From Clostridiaceae bacterium (GTDB lineage Bacteria; Bacillota; Clostridia; Oscillospirales; Acutalibacteraceae): DNA of 30,266 bases. Positions 15,977 through 23,902 of the stretch are shown here, in pieces (position 1 is the first letter of the stretch; each line of letters starts with the position of its first letter). The notes beneath the pieces are model-generated. The model was not told the DNA's origin. It searched no databases and saw only the letters and a program-made list of their open reading frames with translations. The stretch spans positions 1 through 30,266 of the forward strand of contig CAJGBX010000003.1 of the NCBI GenBank assembly GCA_904501685.1. The letters are read 5' to 3'. The translations under genes and the position numbers were made by a program.

Positions 15977-16498
15977 ATGAATATTGGTAAAAGATATAAA
16001 ATTTTGGGTAAGCGTAGACGTGCAATACTGGATTTGCCGTATGATGAGGTTTTGGTTGCTTTTGAGGATGCACTGGCTTCGGCTGAGGATTCTCGTCTTT
16101 CGGGCAGTGTTAACCGCGAAACCGGTGTATTTAAGCTTGAGTATAAAATTACTGAGGGTAAAAACGATACATACGAGAATTACTGTACGCTGGTTGAACT
16201 GAAGCCTACAAAAAACGGCGGCACAAAAATAGAATACGCCTTTGTTTATGACCGCTTGATTAGCTGGTATACAAGATTAATGTCGATTATTTGCTTTTTG
16301 GTGCCGCTTGGCGCAATGCTTTATATTTTCCTTAAATTCAGACTAACCGAGCTTATCCATCTGGCAATCTATATTCCCCTTATGCTTATTTCGCTGTTTG
16401 GTATTTTCACCTTGTTTGGCTATAAGGAGAAGCAGTCCATGGTAAAGCCGATGGTTAAGGAGTTTGAAGAGCTTTTGATGTCGGTTTTTAACGACTGA
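15977..16498 (+). CDS. Unknown protein with two membrane spans between mutS and mutL
   Basis: The product is 173 residues and I do not recognise the family. Residues 1-90 form a soluble, mixed-charge domain with alternating strand-like segments (VFKLEYKITEG, CTLVELKP, GGTKIEYAFVYDR). Two hydrophobic spans follow at about 101-120 (LMSIICFLVPLGAMLYIFLK) and 127-148. A charged C-terminal segment of about 25 residues completes the chain, so both ends should face the same side, probably the cytoplasm. It starts 18 bp after mutS behind AGGTGGGAATGGG and ends 46 bp before mutL. Base composition and codon use look like its neighbours. A link to mismatch repair would be guilt by association only; the start site and uninterrupted frame make it a credible gene. 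Confidence 0.8.
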   Translation: MNIGKRYKILGKRRRAILDLPYDEVLVAFEDALASAEDSRLSGSVNRETGVFKLEYKITEGKNDTYENYCTLVELKPTKNGGTKIEYAFVYDRLISWYTRLMSIICFLVPLGAMLYIFLKFRLTELIHLAIYIPLMLISLFGIFTLFGYKEKQSMVKPMVKEFEELLMSVFND

Positions 16499-16505
16499 TT
16501 TTATT

Positions 16506-16527
16506 GATTTTTGATTTTTGATTTTTT
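16506..16527 (+). repeat. Tandem GATTTTT heptamers before mutL
   Basis: GATTTTT occurs at 16506-16512 and 16513-16519, and again with one extra T at 16520-16527. The array lies 5 nt upstream of the GGGAGGTCG ribosome binding site of mutL. Copy number or T-run length could change by replication slippage. Confidence 0.6.
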
Positions 16528-16544
16528 GAAGGGAGGTCGCCGAA

Positions 16545-18536
16545 ATGTCTAAAATAAACGTGTTACCAAAGCAGGTTGCAGAGCTGATTGCCGCCGGTGA
16601 GGTTGTCGAACGCCCGTCATCGGTTATTAAGGAGCTGGTTGAAAACTCAATAGACGCAGGCTCGACGCTTATAACGGTCGAGATTAAAAACGGCGGCGTC
16701 ACCTTTATGCGTGTTACCGATAACGGCTGCGGTATTGCCCGTGAAGATGTTACGGTGGCCTTTAAGCGCCATGCAACAAGCAAGGTCAGTACCGCTGACG
16801 ATTTGAACAGTATTGCCACATTGGGCTTCAGAGGTGAAGCTTTGGCGGCTATTTCAAGCGTATCTAGAATTGATATGCTTACAAAGCGTAAATCGGATGA
16901 GGTCGGTACCGCCTATTCCTCAGAGGGTGGGTCTGAGGTCACTGTCAATGATGCCGGCTGTCCTGACGGCACCACCATTATTGTTCGCGATTTGTTTTTT
17001 AACACTCCCGCAAGAATGAAATTCTTGAAAAAGGATATTGCCGAGGGCAACTCGGTGGCGGCAGTGTTAGACCACATTGCCTTGTCGCATCCTGAAATTT
17101 CGGTGCGGTTTATCCGCGATGGCAAGCAGGTTTTCTCGACCCCCGGTGACGGCAAGCTTATTTCGGCAATCTATTCGGTTTGCGGCAGGGAATTTGCCTC
17201 GTCACTTATTCCGGTTGAGGGTGAACTGCAGGGAATTAAGGTTTCAGGCTTTACCTGTAAGCCGACCGCCTGCAGACCTAAGCGAAATGCACAGTTTGTG
17301 TTTTTAAACGGCCGTTATGTCAGGTCGGGTACAGTTGCCGCGGCATTAGAGGCGGCTTATAAAAATATGGCTATGGTGGGAAGGTATCCTGCGGCGGTTT
17401 TGCATTTGACAGTGCCTTACGGCGCAGTGGATATTAACGTTCACCCTGCCAAAACAGAGGTCAGATTTTCTGATGAACGCAGAATTTTTGACTGTGTTAT
17501 GTTCAGTATAAAAAATGCCTTGGCTCAAGGGGACAGCCGTCCGGAAATGACACTGAAAAAAGGTTCGGGTTCGATAAGAATGACGGCTGATGAATACCGT
17601 CAATCAGTTTTGCCCGGTATTGAAAAGGCTAAAAGCGGCCCACTCGGCAACTACACAAAAATGTTGGCTGAGCAGAGTAAAAGGGCCGTAGTATTAGGGC
17701 AGAATAAGGTCAGCGGCTATAGTCGTGAGGTGCCGGTTGTAAAAGAGCCTGCTAATGAAACCAAGCAAAGTCTTTTTCCTTGGAAGGAGATGGCTGCTGA
17801 TGAAAATAAAGAGGAAATTGAGATTTCGGTACCGAAGACTCAACTACCTGAGGTAAAATATACCGTTAAAGAGGTTGTCGATTCAACGCCTGTTGAAAAA
17901 AATGAGCCGACGGTTAAAGCCGACAGCGAGGCTACTGTAAGCAGTGCCGATACTACCGGTGTTGACCTTGATATTGATATTGAGTATATTGGTGAAGCTT
18001 TTGCCACCTATATAATTGTACGAAAAGGCGACAGTCTTTACCTTATTGATAAGCATGCCGCACACGAGAGGATACTGTTTAACAAGCTGAAATCTGAGGC
18101 TGAAAGTCATCCTCAAATACTGCTTTCGCCCGAGCTTGTTAATCTACCTAAGGATGAATACACCGTTGTTGCGGATAATCTTGAACTGCTCGAAAAGGCC
18201 GGCTTTGAAATTGACGATTACGGTGACGGAGCTGTGCTTGTACGTTCGGTTCCCGGAGTCTTAGCAGGTGAGGGTGTCGGCAACCTGGTGTCTGAGCTTG
18301 CGGCAAATCTGAGTGAAAAATGCACGGTAGAAATTGAACGTTTAGAGCGTATTTATGAGACGGTTTCCTGCCGTTCAGCCATAAAGGCAGGGAATTTATC
18401 CTCTCGAGAGGAATTAGTTGAGTTGGCAAAATTGGTTTTAGGCTCCAAGGAAATTATGTATTGTCCGCACGGACGTCCCGTTGCGATTGAGCTTTCAAAA
18501 CGTGAAATCGAAAAGCAGTTCGGAAGGATACAGTGA
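16545..18536 (+). CDS. mutL: DNA mismatch repair protein MutL
   Basis: MutL links mismatch-bound MutS to strand incision and removal. The 663-residue protein has an N-terminal GHKL ATPase domain with ENSIDAG, TDNGCGI and FRGEALAAISS. A transducer domain with NVHPAKTEVRF follows, then a low-complexity linker (about 350-470) and a C-terminal dimerisation/endonuclease domain. In organisms without MutH the latter domain nicks DNA using motifs DQHA(X)2E(X)4E, ACR-type and CPHGRP. Here the first reads DKHAAHERILFN from Asp502, with Asn513 in place of the final Glu; SCRSAIKAG and CPHGRP are present. GGGAGGTCG precedes the ATG. The stop overlaps the miaA start. Endonuclease activity is therefore likely but not certain. 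Confidence 0.96.
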   Translation: MSKINVLPKQVAELIAAGEVVERPSSVIKELVENSIDAGSTLITVEIKNGGVTFMRVTDNGCGIAREDVTVAFKRHATSKVSTADDLNSIATLGFRGEALAAISSVSRIDMLTKRKSDEVGTAYSSEGGSEVTVNDAGCPDGTTIIVRDLFFNTPARMKFLKKDIAEGNSVAAVLDHIALSHPEISVRFIRDGKQVFSTPGDGKLISAIYSVCGREFASSLIPVEGELQGIKVSGFTCKPTACRPKRNAQFVFLNGRYVRSGTVAAALEAAYKNMAMVGRYPAAVLHLTVPYGAVDINVHPAKTEVRFSDERRIFDCVMFSIKNALAQGDSRPEMTLKKGSGSIRMTADEYRQSVLPGIEKAKSGPLGNYTKMLAEQSKRAVVLGQNKVSGYSREVPVVKEPANETKQSLFPWKEMAADENKEEIEISVPKTQLPEVKYTVKEVVDSTPVEKNEPTVKADSEATVSSADTTGVDLDIDIEYIGEAFATYIIVRKGDSLYLIDKHAAHERILFNKLKSEAESHPQILLSPELVNLPKDEYTVVADNLELLEKAGFEIDDYGDGAVLVRSVPGVLAGEGVGNLVSELAANLSEKCTVEIERLERIYETVSCRSAIKAGNLSSREELVELAKLVLGSKEIMYCPHGRPVAIELSKREIEKQFGRIQ

Positions 18537-19450
18537 TGGCAGAGCTTAAAAGAATTTTAGCTGTTGTAGGTCCTACTGCTTCAGGAAAAACCGCCTTGGG
18601 CGTTAAGTTGGCCCTTTATTTGAACGGTGAGGTTGTGTCCTCGGACAGTATGCAGGTTTATAATAATATGCCTATAGCCTCTGCCGCACCGACGGTTGAG
18701 GAGATGTCGGGCGTACCGCACCATTTGATAGGCTTTGCTGACCCTGCTGACAAGTTTTCGGTTGCCGAGTTTATAAAGCGTGCTGAGGCAATCATTGATG
18801 ATATTATTTCCCGAGGTAAACTGCCGATTGTTGTCGGCGGAACGGGTTTGTATGTTGATTCGCTTGTGTCGGGAATTGAGTTTCAGGACGAAAATTCTGA
18901 CGAAGTAAGGCAGGAACTTGAAAAAGAAGCTCAGGAAAAGGGGATTTCTGCAATGCTTGAGCTTTTAAGGGAAATCGACCCCGAGACTGCGGCAAAATAT
19001 CATATAAACGACCGAAAAAGGATTTTAAGAGCATTGGAAATTTACCGTATTCACGGTAAAACAAAATCCCTGCTTGACCGAGAGTCTAAAAGCTCAGGTG
19101 ACCGATATGCGTGCACCTGGATTGGCATAACCTACCGTAACCGTCAGTTGCTTTATGACCGCATTAACCAAAGGGTTGATATGATGCTTGAAAACGGTTT
19201 GTTGGATGAGGCAAAAGCCGCCTTTTTGAATAATTGCGGAAAAACCTCGGTTCAGGCAATCGGACATAAGGAACTTTTCGGCTATTTTAAGGGAGAACTG
19301 CCGTTAAAAGAAGCGGTTGAGAATTTGAAAACAGAAACAAGGCACTATGCCAAGCGTCAGCTTACCTGGTTTAGAAGAAACAGTAAAATCAATTGGATTT
19401 ATGCCGATGAAACCGAGGATATATTGGGTGAGGCATTAAAGCATATTTAA
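18536..19450 (+). CDS. miaA: tRNA dimethylallyltransferase
   Basis: MiaA transfers the dimethylallyl group to N6 of A37 in tRNAs reading UNN codons, giving i6A, the substrate of MiaB encoded upstream. The 304-residue product opens with the P-loop VVGPTASGKT (Lys18, Thr19). It then shows SSDSMQVYNNMPIASAAPT, which includes the conserved Asp for catalysis, then GVPHHLIG and VVGGTGLYV, all typical of the family. The start is ATG 18536, sharing its A with the mutL stop (TGATG). A GTG one codon earlier is possible, but GGAAGG (18522-18527) is better spaced for the ATG. Its presence in a mutL operon parallels the mutL-miaA pair of enterobacteria. Confidence 0.96.
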   Translation: MAELKRILAVVGPTASGKTALGVKLALYLNGEVVSSDSMQVYNNMPIASAAPTVEEMSGVPHHLIGFADPADKFSVAEFIKRAEAIIDDIISRGKLPIVVGGTGLYVDSLVSGIEFQDENSDEVRQELEKEAQEKGISAMLELLREIDPETAAKYHINDRKRILRALEIYRIHGKTKSLLDRESKSSGDRYACTWIGITYRNRQLLYDRINQRVDMMLENGLLDEAKAAFLNNCGKTSVQAIGHKELFGYFKGELPLKEAVENLKTETRHYAKRQLTWFRRNSKINWIYADETEDILGEALKHI

Positions 19451-19493
19451 TTTTTAGGAAGAAAAACTTTTATAAAAGCGGAGGTGGCTTTTT

Positions 19494-20705
19494 GTGAACA
19501 GTAATATTTTAAGGGTGATAAAATGGGCCGCCGCGGTTTTTTTGGTGATGTACCTTATTGCACAGCTGTATTCTGCTGTTGTTGTGCCGGTTACGACCGA
19601 TACCGTTTTTTCTTATTCCTCATACACCGGCTATGATACGGTTGGGTTTATTATCCGTAACGAAACAGTGCTTGAGGATAACGTCAGCGGAGTTTTGAGC
19701 TATGAGATTGCCGATGGCGGACGTGTTTCAAAGGGCGGTACGGTGGCGGTTTCGTATCCTACGAGCGCTGATGCCGACAACCGCGTTAAAATCGAAGAGC
19801 TGGAGCAAAGAATTGCCGTTTTGGAAAGAATCCAGACCTATAACGACCTGAATGCCGCTGATATTACCTCGATTAACCGTAATATCCACGATTCCATTTA
19901 CGGTGTTGTTTCGGCAACTCAAGGCGGTAAGGTCACAGTGAGCGAGCACTATGACACGTTGCTCGAATATATGGCAAGAAGGCAGATTGTGACCGGTGAG
20001 GCAACTGATTTTAATTCGCTGATTGCGTCACTCAAGGCTCAGAGAGACGGACTTAAGGCATCCTTAAATGATGCAGGTGCCAGGGTAGTTTCACCTCAAT
20101 CGGGATATGTTATTTATTCGGTTGACGGCTATGAAAATGCTATTTCGGTCGAAAATTTGCAGAATTTAAATGCCGATACGTTAAAAAGCATTAAAAAGGA
20201 CAAGGTTTCGGACAATGCGGTTTGTAAAATTGTCAGCGATTATGAATGGTATATTGCTGCGGCAATACCGTTTTCCGAGTCATTGAATTTAAAGCTCGGT
20301 AATAAGCTTACGCTTAAAACCGATTTGCAGTCCACACCTGAGCTTGAGGTGACGGTAAAACATATCAACAAGCAGTCGGTTCAGGGTGAGGCGGTTGTCG
20401 TTTTCGCACTTGACACGATGAATAATGAGCTTGCCTTACAGCGTCAGCTTGATATTACGCTAGTGTATGAGGAGCACGAGGGCCTGAAGGTCGATAACCG
20501 TGCGATCCGCTTTGTTGAAGGTCAAAAGGGCGTTTTTGTCTATCTTGCATCGCAGGTTAAGTTTTTACCGGTTGAGGTTTTGTGGCAGGGTGAAAATTAT
20601 TCGATAGTCAAGCAGGAGGCTTCGACCGATAAAACGCATCTTCGTATTTATGATGAGGTAATTGTTAAAGGAAAGAATTTGTATGACGGAAAATTTATCA
20701 ACTGA
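19494..20705 (+). CDS. HlyD-like membrane-anchored adaptor protein
   Basis: The 403-residue product has one N-terminal membrane span (about 8-30) followed by a large outside-facing region. It reads like an HlyD/RND-type adaptor: a barrel-sandwich half (GVLSYEIADGGRVSKGGTVA), a helical hairpin (about 96-190), the returning half (ARVVSPQSGYVIYSVDGYE) and a beta-barrel part towards the C-terminus. These proteins usually join an inner-membrane transporter to an envelope partner, but no transporter gene lies nearby. It sits just upstream of yggS-sepF-ylmH-divIVA, so a role in envelope or septum function is possible; this is inference. The start is GTG 19494 behind GGAGGTGG, and the 3' end overlaps yggS by 23 bp. 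Confidence 0.75.
   Translation: MNSNILRVIKWAAAVFLVMYLIAQLYSAVVVPVTTDTVFSYSSYTGYDTVGFIIRNETVLEDNVSGVLSYEIADGGRVSKGGTVAVSYPTSADADNRVKIEELEQRIAVLERIQTYNDLNAADITSINRNIHDSIYGVVSATQGGKVTVSEHYDTLLEYMARRQIVTGEATDFNSLIASLKAQRDGLKASLNDAGARVVSPQSGYVIYSVDGYENAISVENLQNLNADTLKSIKKDKVSDNAVCKIVSDYEWYIAAAIPFSESLNLKLGNKLTLKTDLQSTPELEVTVKHINKQSVQGEAVVVFALDTMNNELALQRQLDITLVYEEHEGLKVDNRAIRFVEGQKGVFVYLASQVKFLPVEVLWQGENYSIVKQEASTDKTHLRIYDEVIVKGKNLYDGKFIN
20667..20675 (+). promoter_or_regulatory. Ribosome binding site of yggS
   Basis: AAAGGAAAG, embedded in the end of the adaptor gene, lies 7 nt before ATG 20683 and supports that start over TTG 20662. Confidence 0.6.
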
Positions 20706-21423
20706 GATTTTGGAAAAAAAGGAATGGTTTGACCGTAACTTTGAAGATATAAACCAAAGAATTGCCAAGGCTTGTGAAAAGGTCGGCAAAAGAACTGAGG
20801 ATATAATAATGCTTGCCGCTACCAAAACCGTACCGGTTGAGGTTATAAATCACGCAATAAAAAGCGGTGTTAACTATATCGGCGAAAACCGTGTGCAGGA
20901 GTTTCTTTCTAAAAAGCGTGATTTGTTACCATCGGTCCACCGCCATTTTATCGGTCATCTGCAAACCAATAAGGTTAAGGATATTATCGATGAGGTTGAA
21001 ATGATTCAGTCGGTACATTCGGTAAAGCTAGCTACCGAAATTAACCGACTTTGCGGATTAAAGGGCAAAACTATGGATATTTTGCTTGAGGTAAATATCG
21101 GAAAAGAGGAAAGTAAGTCAGGTTTCCTGCCTGAGGAGCTGGCTGAAAATATATCTGAAATTGCAAAATTGCCCTATGTGAAGATTAAAGGCTTGATGTC
21201 TATACCGCCGATTTGTGAAAATGCCGAAAATTCCAGGCAATATTTTGAAAAATTACACAAACTCTTTATTGACATTGGAGCCAAAATAAAGGATAATGTA
21301 AGTATGGTATACTTGTCTATGGGTATGTCCGGTGATTTTGTTGAGGCAATCGAGTGCGGTGCGAATATTGTCCGCATTGGCACATCGCTTTTCGGTCAGC
21401 GTGACTATTCTAAAATTAAGTGA
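20683..21423 (+). CDS. yggS: YggS-family pyridoxal-phosphate homeostasis protein
   Basis: This is a small PLP-binding protein of the YggS/YlmE/PROSC family, which has the alanine-racemase-like barrel fold but no known enzyme activity; it buffers PLP and affects amino-acid balance. The 246-residue product has the cofactor lysine at Lys48 in LAATKTVP, followed by GENRVQEF and HFIGHLQTNK, and near the end MGMSGDF and RIGTSLFG, all hallmarks of the family. The start is ATG 20683, inside the end of the upstream gene, with AAAGGAAAG 8-15 nt upstream. A longer frame from TTG 20662 is rejected. Its place next to sepF is conserved in Firmicutes (ylmE-ylmF). Confidence 0.95.
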   Translation: MTENLSTEILEKKEWFDRNFEDINQRIAKACEKVGKRTEDIIMLAATKTVPVEVINHAIKSGVNYIGENRVQEFLSKKRDLLPSVHRHFIGHLQTNKVKDIIDEVEMIQSVHSVKLATEINRLCGLKGKTMDILLEVNIGKEESKSGFLPEELAENISEIAKLPYVKIKGLMSIPPICENAENSRQYFEKLHKLFIDIGAKIKDNVSMVYLSMGMSGDFVEAIECGANIVRIGTSLFGQRDYSKIK

Positions 21424-21464
21424 AATTATTAATTAAATAAATTTTAAGCGAAGGAGAAAACCAT

Positions 21465-21956
21465 ATGAGCTTTTTTGATAAAATTAAGGACATTATGAGT
21501 GCAACCGACGAGGACGACGATTACGAAGAAACCACGACCACTCAAAGAGAGGTGCCTTCGGGTAACGATTACTATTCGTCATCGACTGCTCGTTCCTATG
21601 AGAAGGAGAAAACAACACCATTCTTGAGTGACCGTAAGGCAAAACAGGGCACTGTCGGCCGTGTTAATTCACAGCTTCAGGTAGCCTTGGTCAAGCCCGA
21701 AAGATTTGAGGATGCACCGGCTATTGCCGACCACCTCGCAGACGGCAGAACCGTTGTTTTGAATTTAGAGGTTGCTAACCGTGAAACTCAACGCAGATTG
21801 CTCGATTTCTTGAGCGGTGTGGCTTATGCTCACGGCGGCAGAATTAAAAAGGTTGCCAACAGTACCTACATAATTACCCCGAGTAATGTTGACGTTATGG
21901 GAGAGCTTTTAATTGATGAGCTTGACGGCGGCGCAACATATTACAATGGATTCTAA
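21465..21956 (+). CDS. sepF: Cell division protein SepF
   Basis: SepF binds the membrane and FtsZ and helps assemble the division ring. The 163-residue protein has the three expected parts. The N-terminal amphipathic membrane-binding helix is MSFFDKIKDIM. An acidic, Thr/Ser-rich linker covers about 14-70. The folded C-terminal SepF core lies at about 72-145, including RTVVLNLEVANRETQRRLLDFLSG, which places the FtsZ-interacting and dimer-forming surfaces. AAGGAG precedes the ATG. It lies 41 bp after yggS, and the next gene, ylmH, overlaps its end. The order yggS-sepF-ylmH-divIVA-ileS is a Firmicutes hallmark (yggT/ylmG is missing between sepF and ylmH here). Confidence 0.95.
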   Translation: MSFFDKIKDIMSATDEDDDYEETTTTQREVPSGNDYYSSSTARSYEKEKTTPFLSDRKAKQGTVGRVNSQLQVALVKPERFEDAPAIADHLADGRTVVLNLEVANRETQRRLLDFLSGVAYAHGGRIKKVANSTYIITPSNVDVMGELLIDELDGGATYYNGF

Positions 21957-22695
21957 GGAGCTACGGTTTCTTGAAGCAAAGACAGAGGATGCAATAAAGC
22001 TTGCCGATTTGAGAGGGGTACCGAAATTCGTCGGTTTTCTGGACGAGGGTGCCGCTTCCGTTGCCGAAGCTATGGCAAAAAGGCTTCACGCCAAATATCT
22101 GCTTTACGGCGGATATGATGAGGCTCAAAGGGTATATTTTGGTGTGTTTCCCGATTGGTGTGAGTGTGACTGTGAAAGATTCCCGATAACAAGGCTTAAA
22201 ATATCAAGCAAGGGTACTGAAAAGCTTACCCACCGCGATATTTTAGGTGCCTTAATGTCGGCAGGTGTCGAGCGTGATACCGTCGGTGATATACTGGTGG
22301 GTGATGAATATTCGGTCGTGTTTGCGGCCGATTCGGTAGCTCGGCATATAAAGGCTGAGGTCGTAAAAATCAAGTCATCAAGGGTTGAATTCACCGAGGA
22401 TGAGGATGCCAAGCTTCCAGAGGCTCACCGTTTTGAAGAAAAAAGCGGAACAGTTGCGTCATTAAGGCTTGACTGTATCGTTGCCGAAATTTGCAATTGC
22501 TCACGTCAAGCGGCGGTAGAGCTTGTTGAGAGTGGCTTTGTCTCAGTTTGCGGACTTGAGGTTTTAAAAATCACTGCCGCCGTAACAAAGGGTGATACTG
22601 TGACGGTACGCAGGTACGGTAAGTTTGTGATTGACAATTGCGATAAAGTTACCAAAAAGGGCAGGCTTGCTTTAAATTACAGAAAATATATTTGA
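21946..22695 (+). CDS. ylmH: YlmH-family S4-domain RNA-binding protein
   Basis: YlmH proteins carry a C-terminal S4 RNA-binding domain and have been linked to rescue of stalled ribosomes and to the division cluster of Firmicutes. The 249-residue product has an N-terminal region with RGVPKFVGFLDEG and YGGYDEAQRVYFGVFPDW. An S4 domain follows from about 172, with RLDCIVAEICNCSRQAAVELVESG. The start is uncertain: ATG 21946 overlaps sepF by 11 bp but has only a weak GGCGG upstream, while ATG 21916 has GGGAGAG at 21899-21905 and would add ten residues. I prefer 21946 because MDSKELRFLEAK resembles the usual N-terminus. Translation is probably coupled to sepF. Confidence 0.88.
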   Translation: MDSKELRFLEAKTEDAIKLADLRGVPKFVGFLDEGAASVAEAMAKRLHAKYLLYGGYDEAQRVYFGVFPDWCECDCERFPITRLKISSKGTEKLTHRDILGALMSAGVERDTVGDILVGDEYSVVFAADSVARHIKAEVVKIKSSRVEFTEDEDAKLPEAHRFEEKSGTVASLRLDCIVAEICNCSRQAAVELVESGFVSVCGLEVLKITAAVTKGDTVTVRRYGKFVIDNCDKVTKKGRLALNYRKYI

Positions 22696-22704
22696 ATTTG
22701 ATTC

Positions 22705-22709
22705 GGAGG
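22705..22709 (+). promoter_or_regulatory. Ribosome binding site of divIVA
   Basis: GGAGG is 6 nt before ATG 22716. It decides against the in-frame TTG at 22692 inside ylmH. Confidence 0.8.
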
Positions 22710-22715
22710 AAAGTT

Positions 22716-23792
22716 ATGAAAACACCTGAGCAAATCCGTGATATGGAATTCCAAAAGGGACCTATGGGTGGTTATAAGCAGAGCGATGTTGAGTTGTTTT
22801 TGGAGGAGGTAGCTTCACAGATTGAGATACTTCAAAAGCAAAAAAATGATGCAGAGCGTAAGCTGCAGGAAATGACTAAGCAGGCTCCCGATGCTGCTTT
22901 GACCGCTTCAGGTATTCAAAATGTGCTGATTAGTGCGCAACGTGTTGCCGACCAGGTGGTTGAGGACGCCAAGGCAGAGGCAGAGCGTATTATCGCTGAT
23001 GCTAACTTTAAGCTGACCGGTGCTGATATTAGAGCCCGCGAGGTTATTGCTGAGGCTGAGGCCAAGGCTGTTATGCTGGGTGAAACCGCCGAGACTGAGG
23101 CGGCGAAGATTATTGCTTCTGCCGTTAAGGAAGGCGAGACTATTGTTGCTGAGGCTAAGGAAAGCATTGAATTAGAGCAAAAGCTTTACGACCGCTTAAA
23201 GATTGAAATTTCAGATTTTCGCAAGAAGGCTTCACAGCAGTGCAGTGCCTTGGTTGAGCTTATAAATCAGTTACCGGGTGAGATTCCCTTTAATATTGAA
23301 CGCTCAAAGCAGGTGCTTTCGGTTGATTTTACCAATCCTGAGGAGCTTTTGAAGTCGGCAGTTGAGGAAAGAATTAAAAAGCAGCAGGCTGAGGCTGAAA
23401 CCGAGACCGAGGTTAAGGAGCAACCGGCTGTTGAGGTTAAGGTTGCTGAGGTTAAGGTTGAAGAGCCGGTTGTCGAAGCACCCAGTATAGAGGTTCAAGC
23501 GCCGGTTGTTAATGAAATTGTGCTTTCAACCGAAAAAGATGAGGAATCCAAGACTATTTTGGACGAGGATATCCGAGAAGATGTACAGCTGGCCTTTGAT
23601 AACAAGGCCTCGGTTAAGTTTGAGGTCGTAGATGACGATGACTTGGAAGAGGAGTTTGTTCCGTTTTCATCGGTTCTCAACAAGGCTGAGGAAACGGTAG
23701 ATCAGAGAAGTCATATCAGCTTCAGTGATGAGGATGATGACGATGACGAGGATGATGAGCCGAGACTGTTTTTCCGTAAAAAGAAAAAATAA
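22716..23792 (+). CDS. divIVA: DivIVA-type cell division/polarity protein
   Basis: DivIVA proteins gather at negatively curved membrane at poles and septa and recruit other factors. The 358-residue protein starts with the family membrane-binding region (FQKGPMGGYKQSDVELFLEEV, about 12-32). Long heptad-rich coiled coils follow to about 190, with Ala/Glu repeats such as AEAEAKAVMLGETAETEAAK. Beyond that it has an unusual extension: a Glu/Val/Pro repeat region (about 225-275) and a strongly acidic run of Asp/Glu near 340-350, ending RLFFRKKKK. Classical DivIVA is about 160-230 residues, so this is a long form. It is the last gene of the division group; two hairpins follow before ileS. Confidence 0.93.
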   Translation: MKTPEQIRDMEFQKGPMGGYKQSDVELFLEEVASQIEILQKQKNDAERKLQEMTKQAPDAALTASGIQNVLISAQRVADQVVEDAKAEAERIIADANFKLTGADIRAREVIAEAEAKAVMLGETAETEAAKIIASAVKEGETIVAEAKESIELEQKLYDRLKIEISDFRKKASQQCSALVELINQLPGEIPFNIERSKQVLSVDFTNPEELLKSAVEERIKKQQAEAETETEVKEQPAVEVKVAEVKVEEPVVEAPSIEVQAPVVNEIVLSTEKDEESKTILDEDIREDVQLAFDNKASVKFEVVDDDDLEEEFVPFSSVLNKAEETVDQRSHISFSDEDDDDDEDDEPRLFFRKKKK

Positions 23793-23806
23793 TAATTGTA
23801 AAAAGC

Positions 23807-23839
23807 TTCTCACGGTGCACTTTTAGTGTGCCGTGAGAA
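23807..23839 (+). terminator. GC-containing hairpin after divIVA without a U-tract
   Basis: A 14-bp stem (23807-23820 with 23826-23839; two G-U pairs) closes a TTTTA loop. It is not followed by a T-run (next bases ATGTGGCG), so it may be a processing or stabilising structure rather than an efficient terminator. Confidence 0.5.
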
Positions 23840-23845
23840 TGTGGC

Positions 23846-23870
23846 GTTAAAAGGGTGTTGCTCTTTTAAC
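23846..23870 (+). promoter_or_regulatory. Second hairpin in the ileS leader
   Basis: GTTAAAAGGG (23846-23855) pairs with CTCTTTTAAC (23861-23870) around a TGTTG loop, with one G-U pair. It starts 6 nt after the first hairpin and ends 32 nt before the ileS start. No T-box consensus (TGGGTGGTACCGCG type) is present in this 110-bp gap. Confidence 0.45.
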
Positions 23871-23902
23871 GGTATATAGAGACTTAGAATGGAGTTAAAA
23901 CA

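Noticed and set aside
23793..23902. Possible T-box riboswitch before ileS
   Set aside because: The gap is too short, and neither the T-box consensus nor a terminator/antiterminator pair with a U-tract is present.
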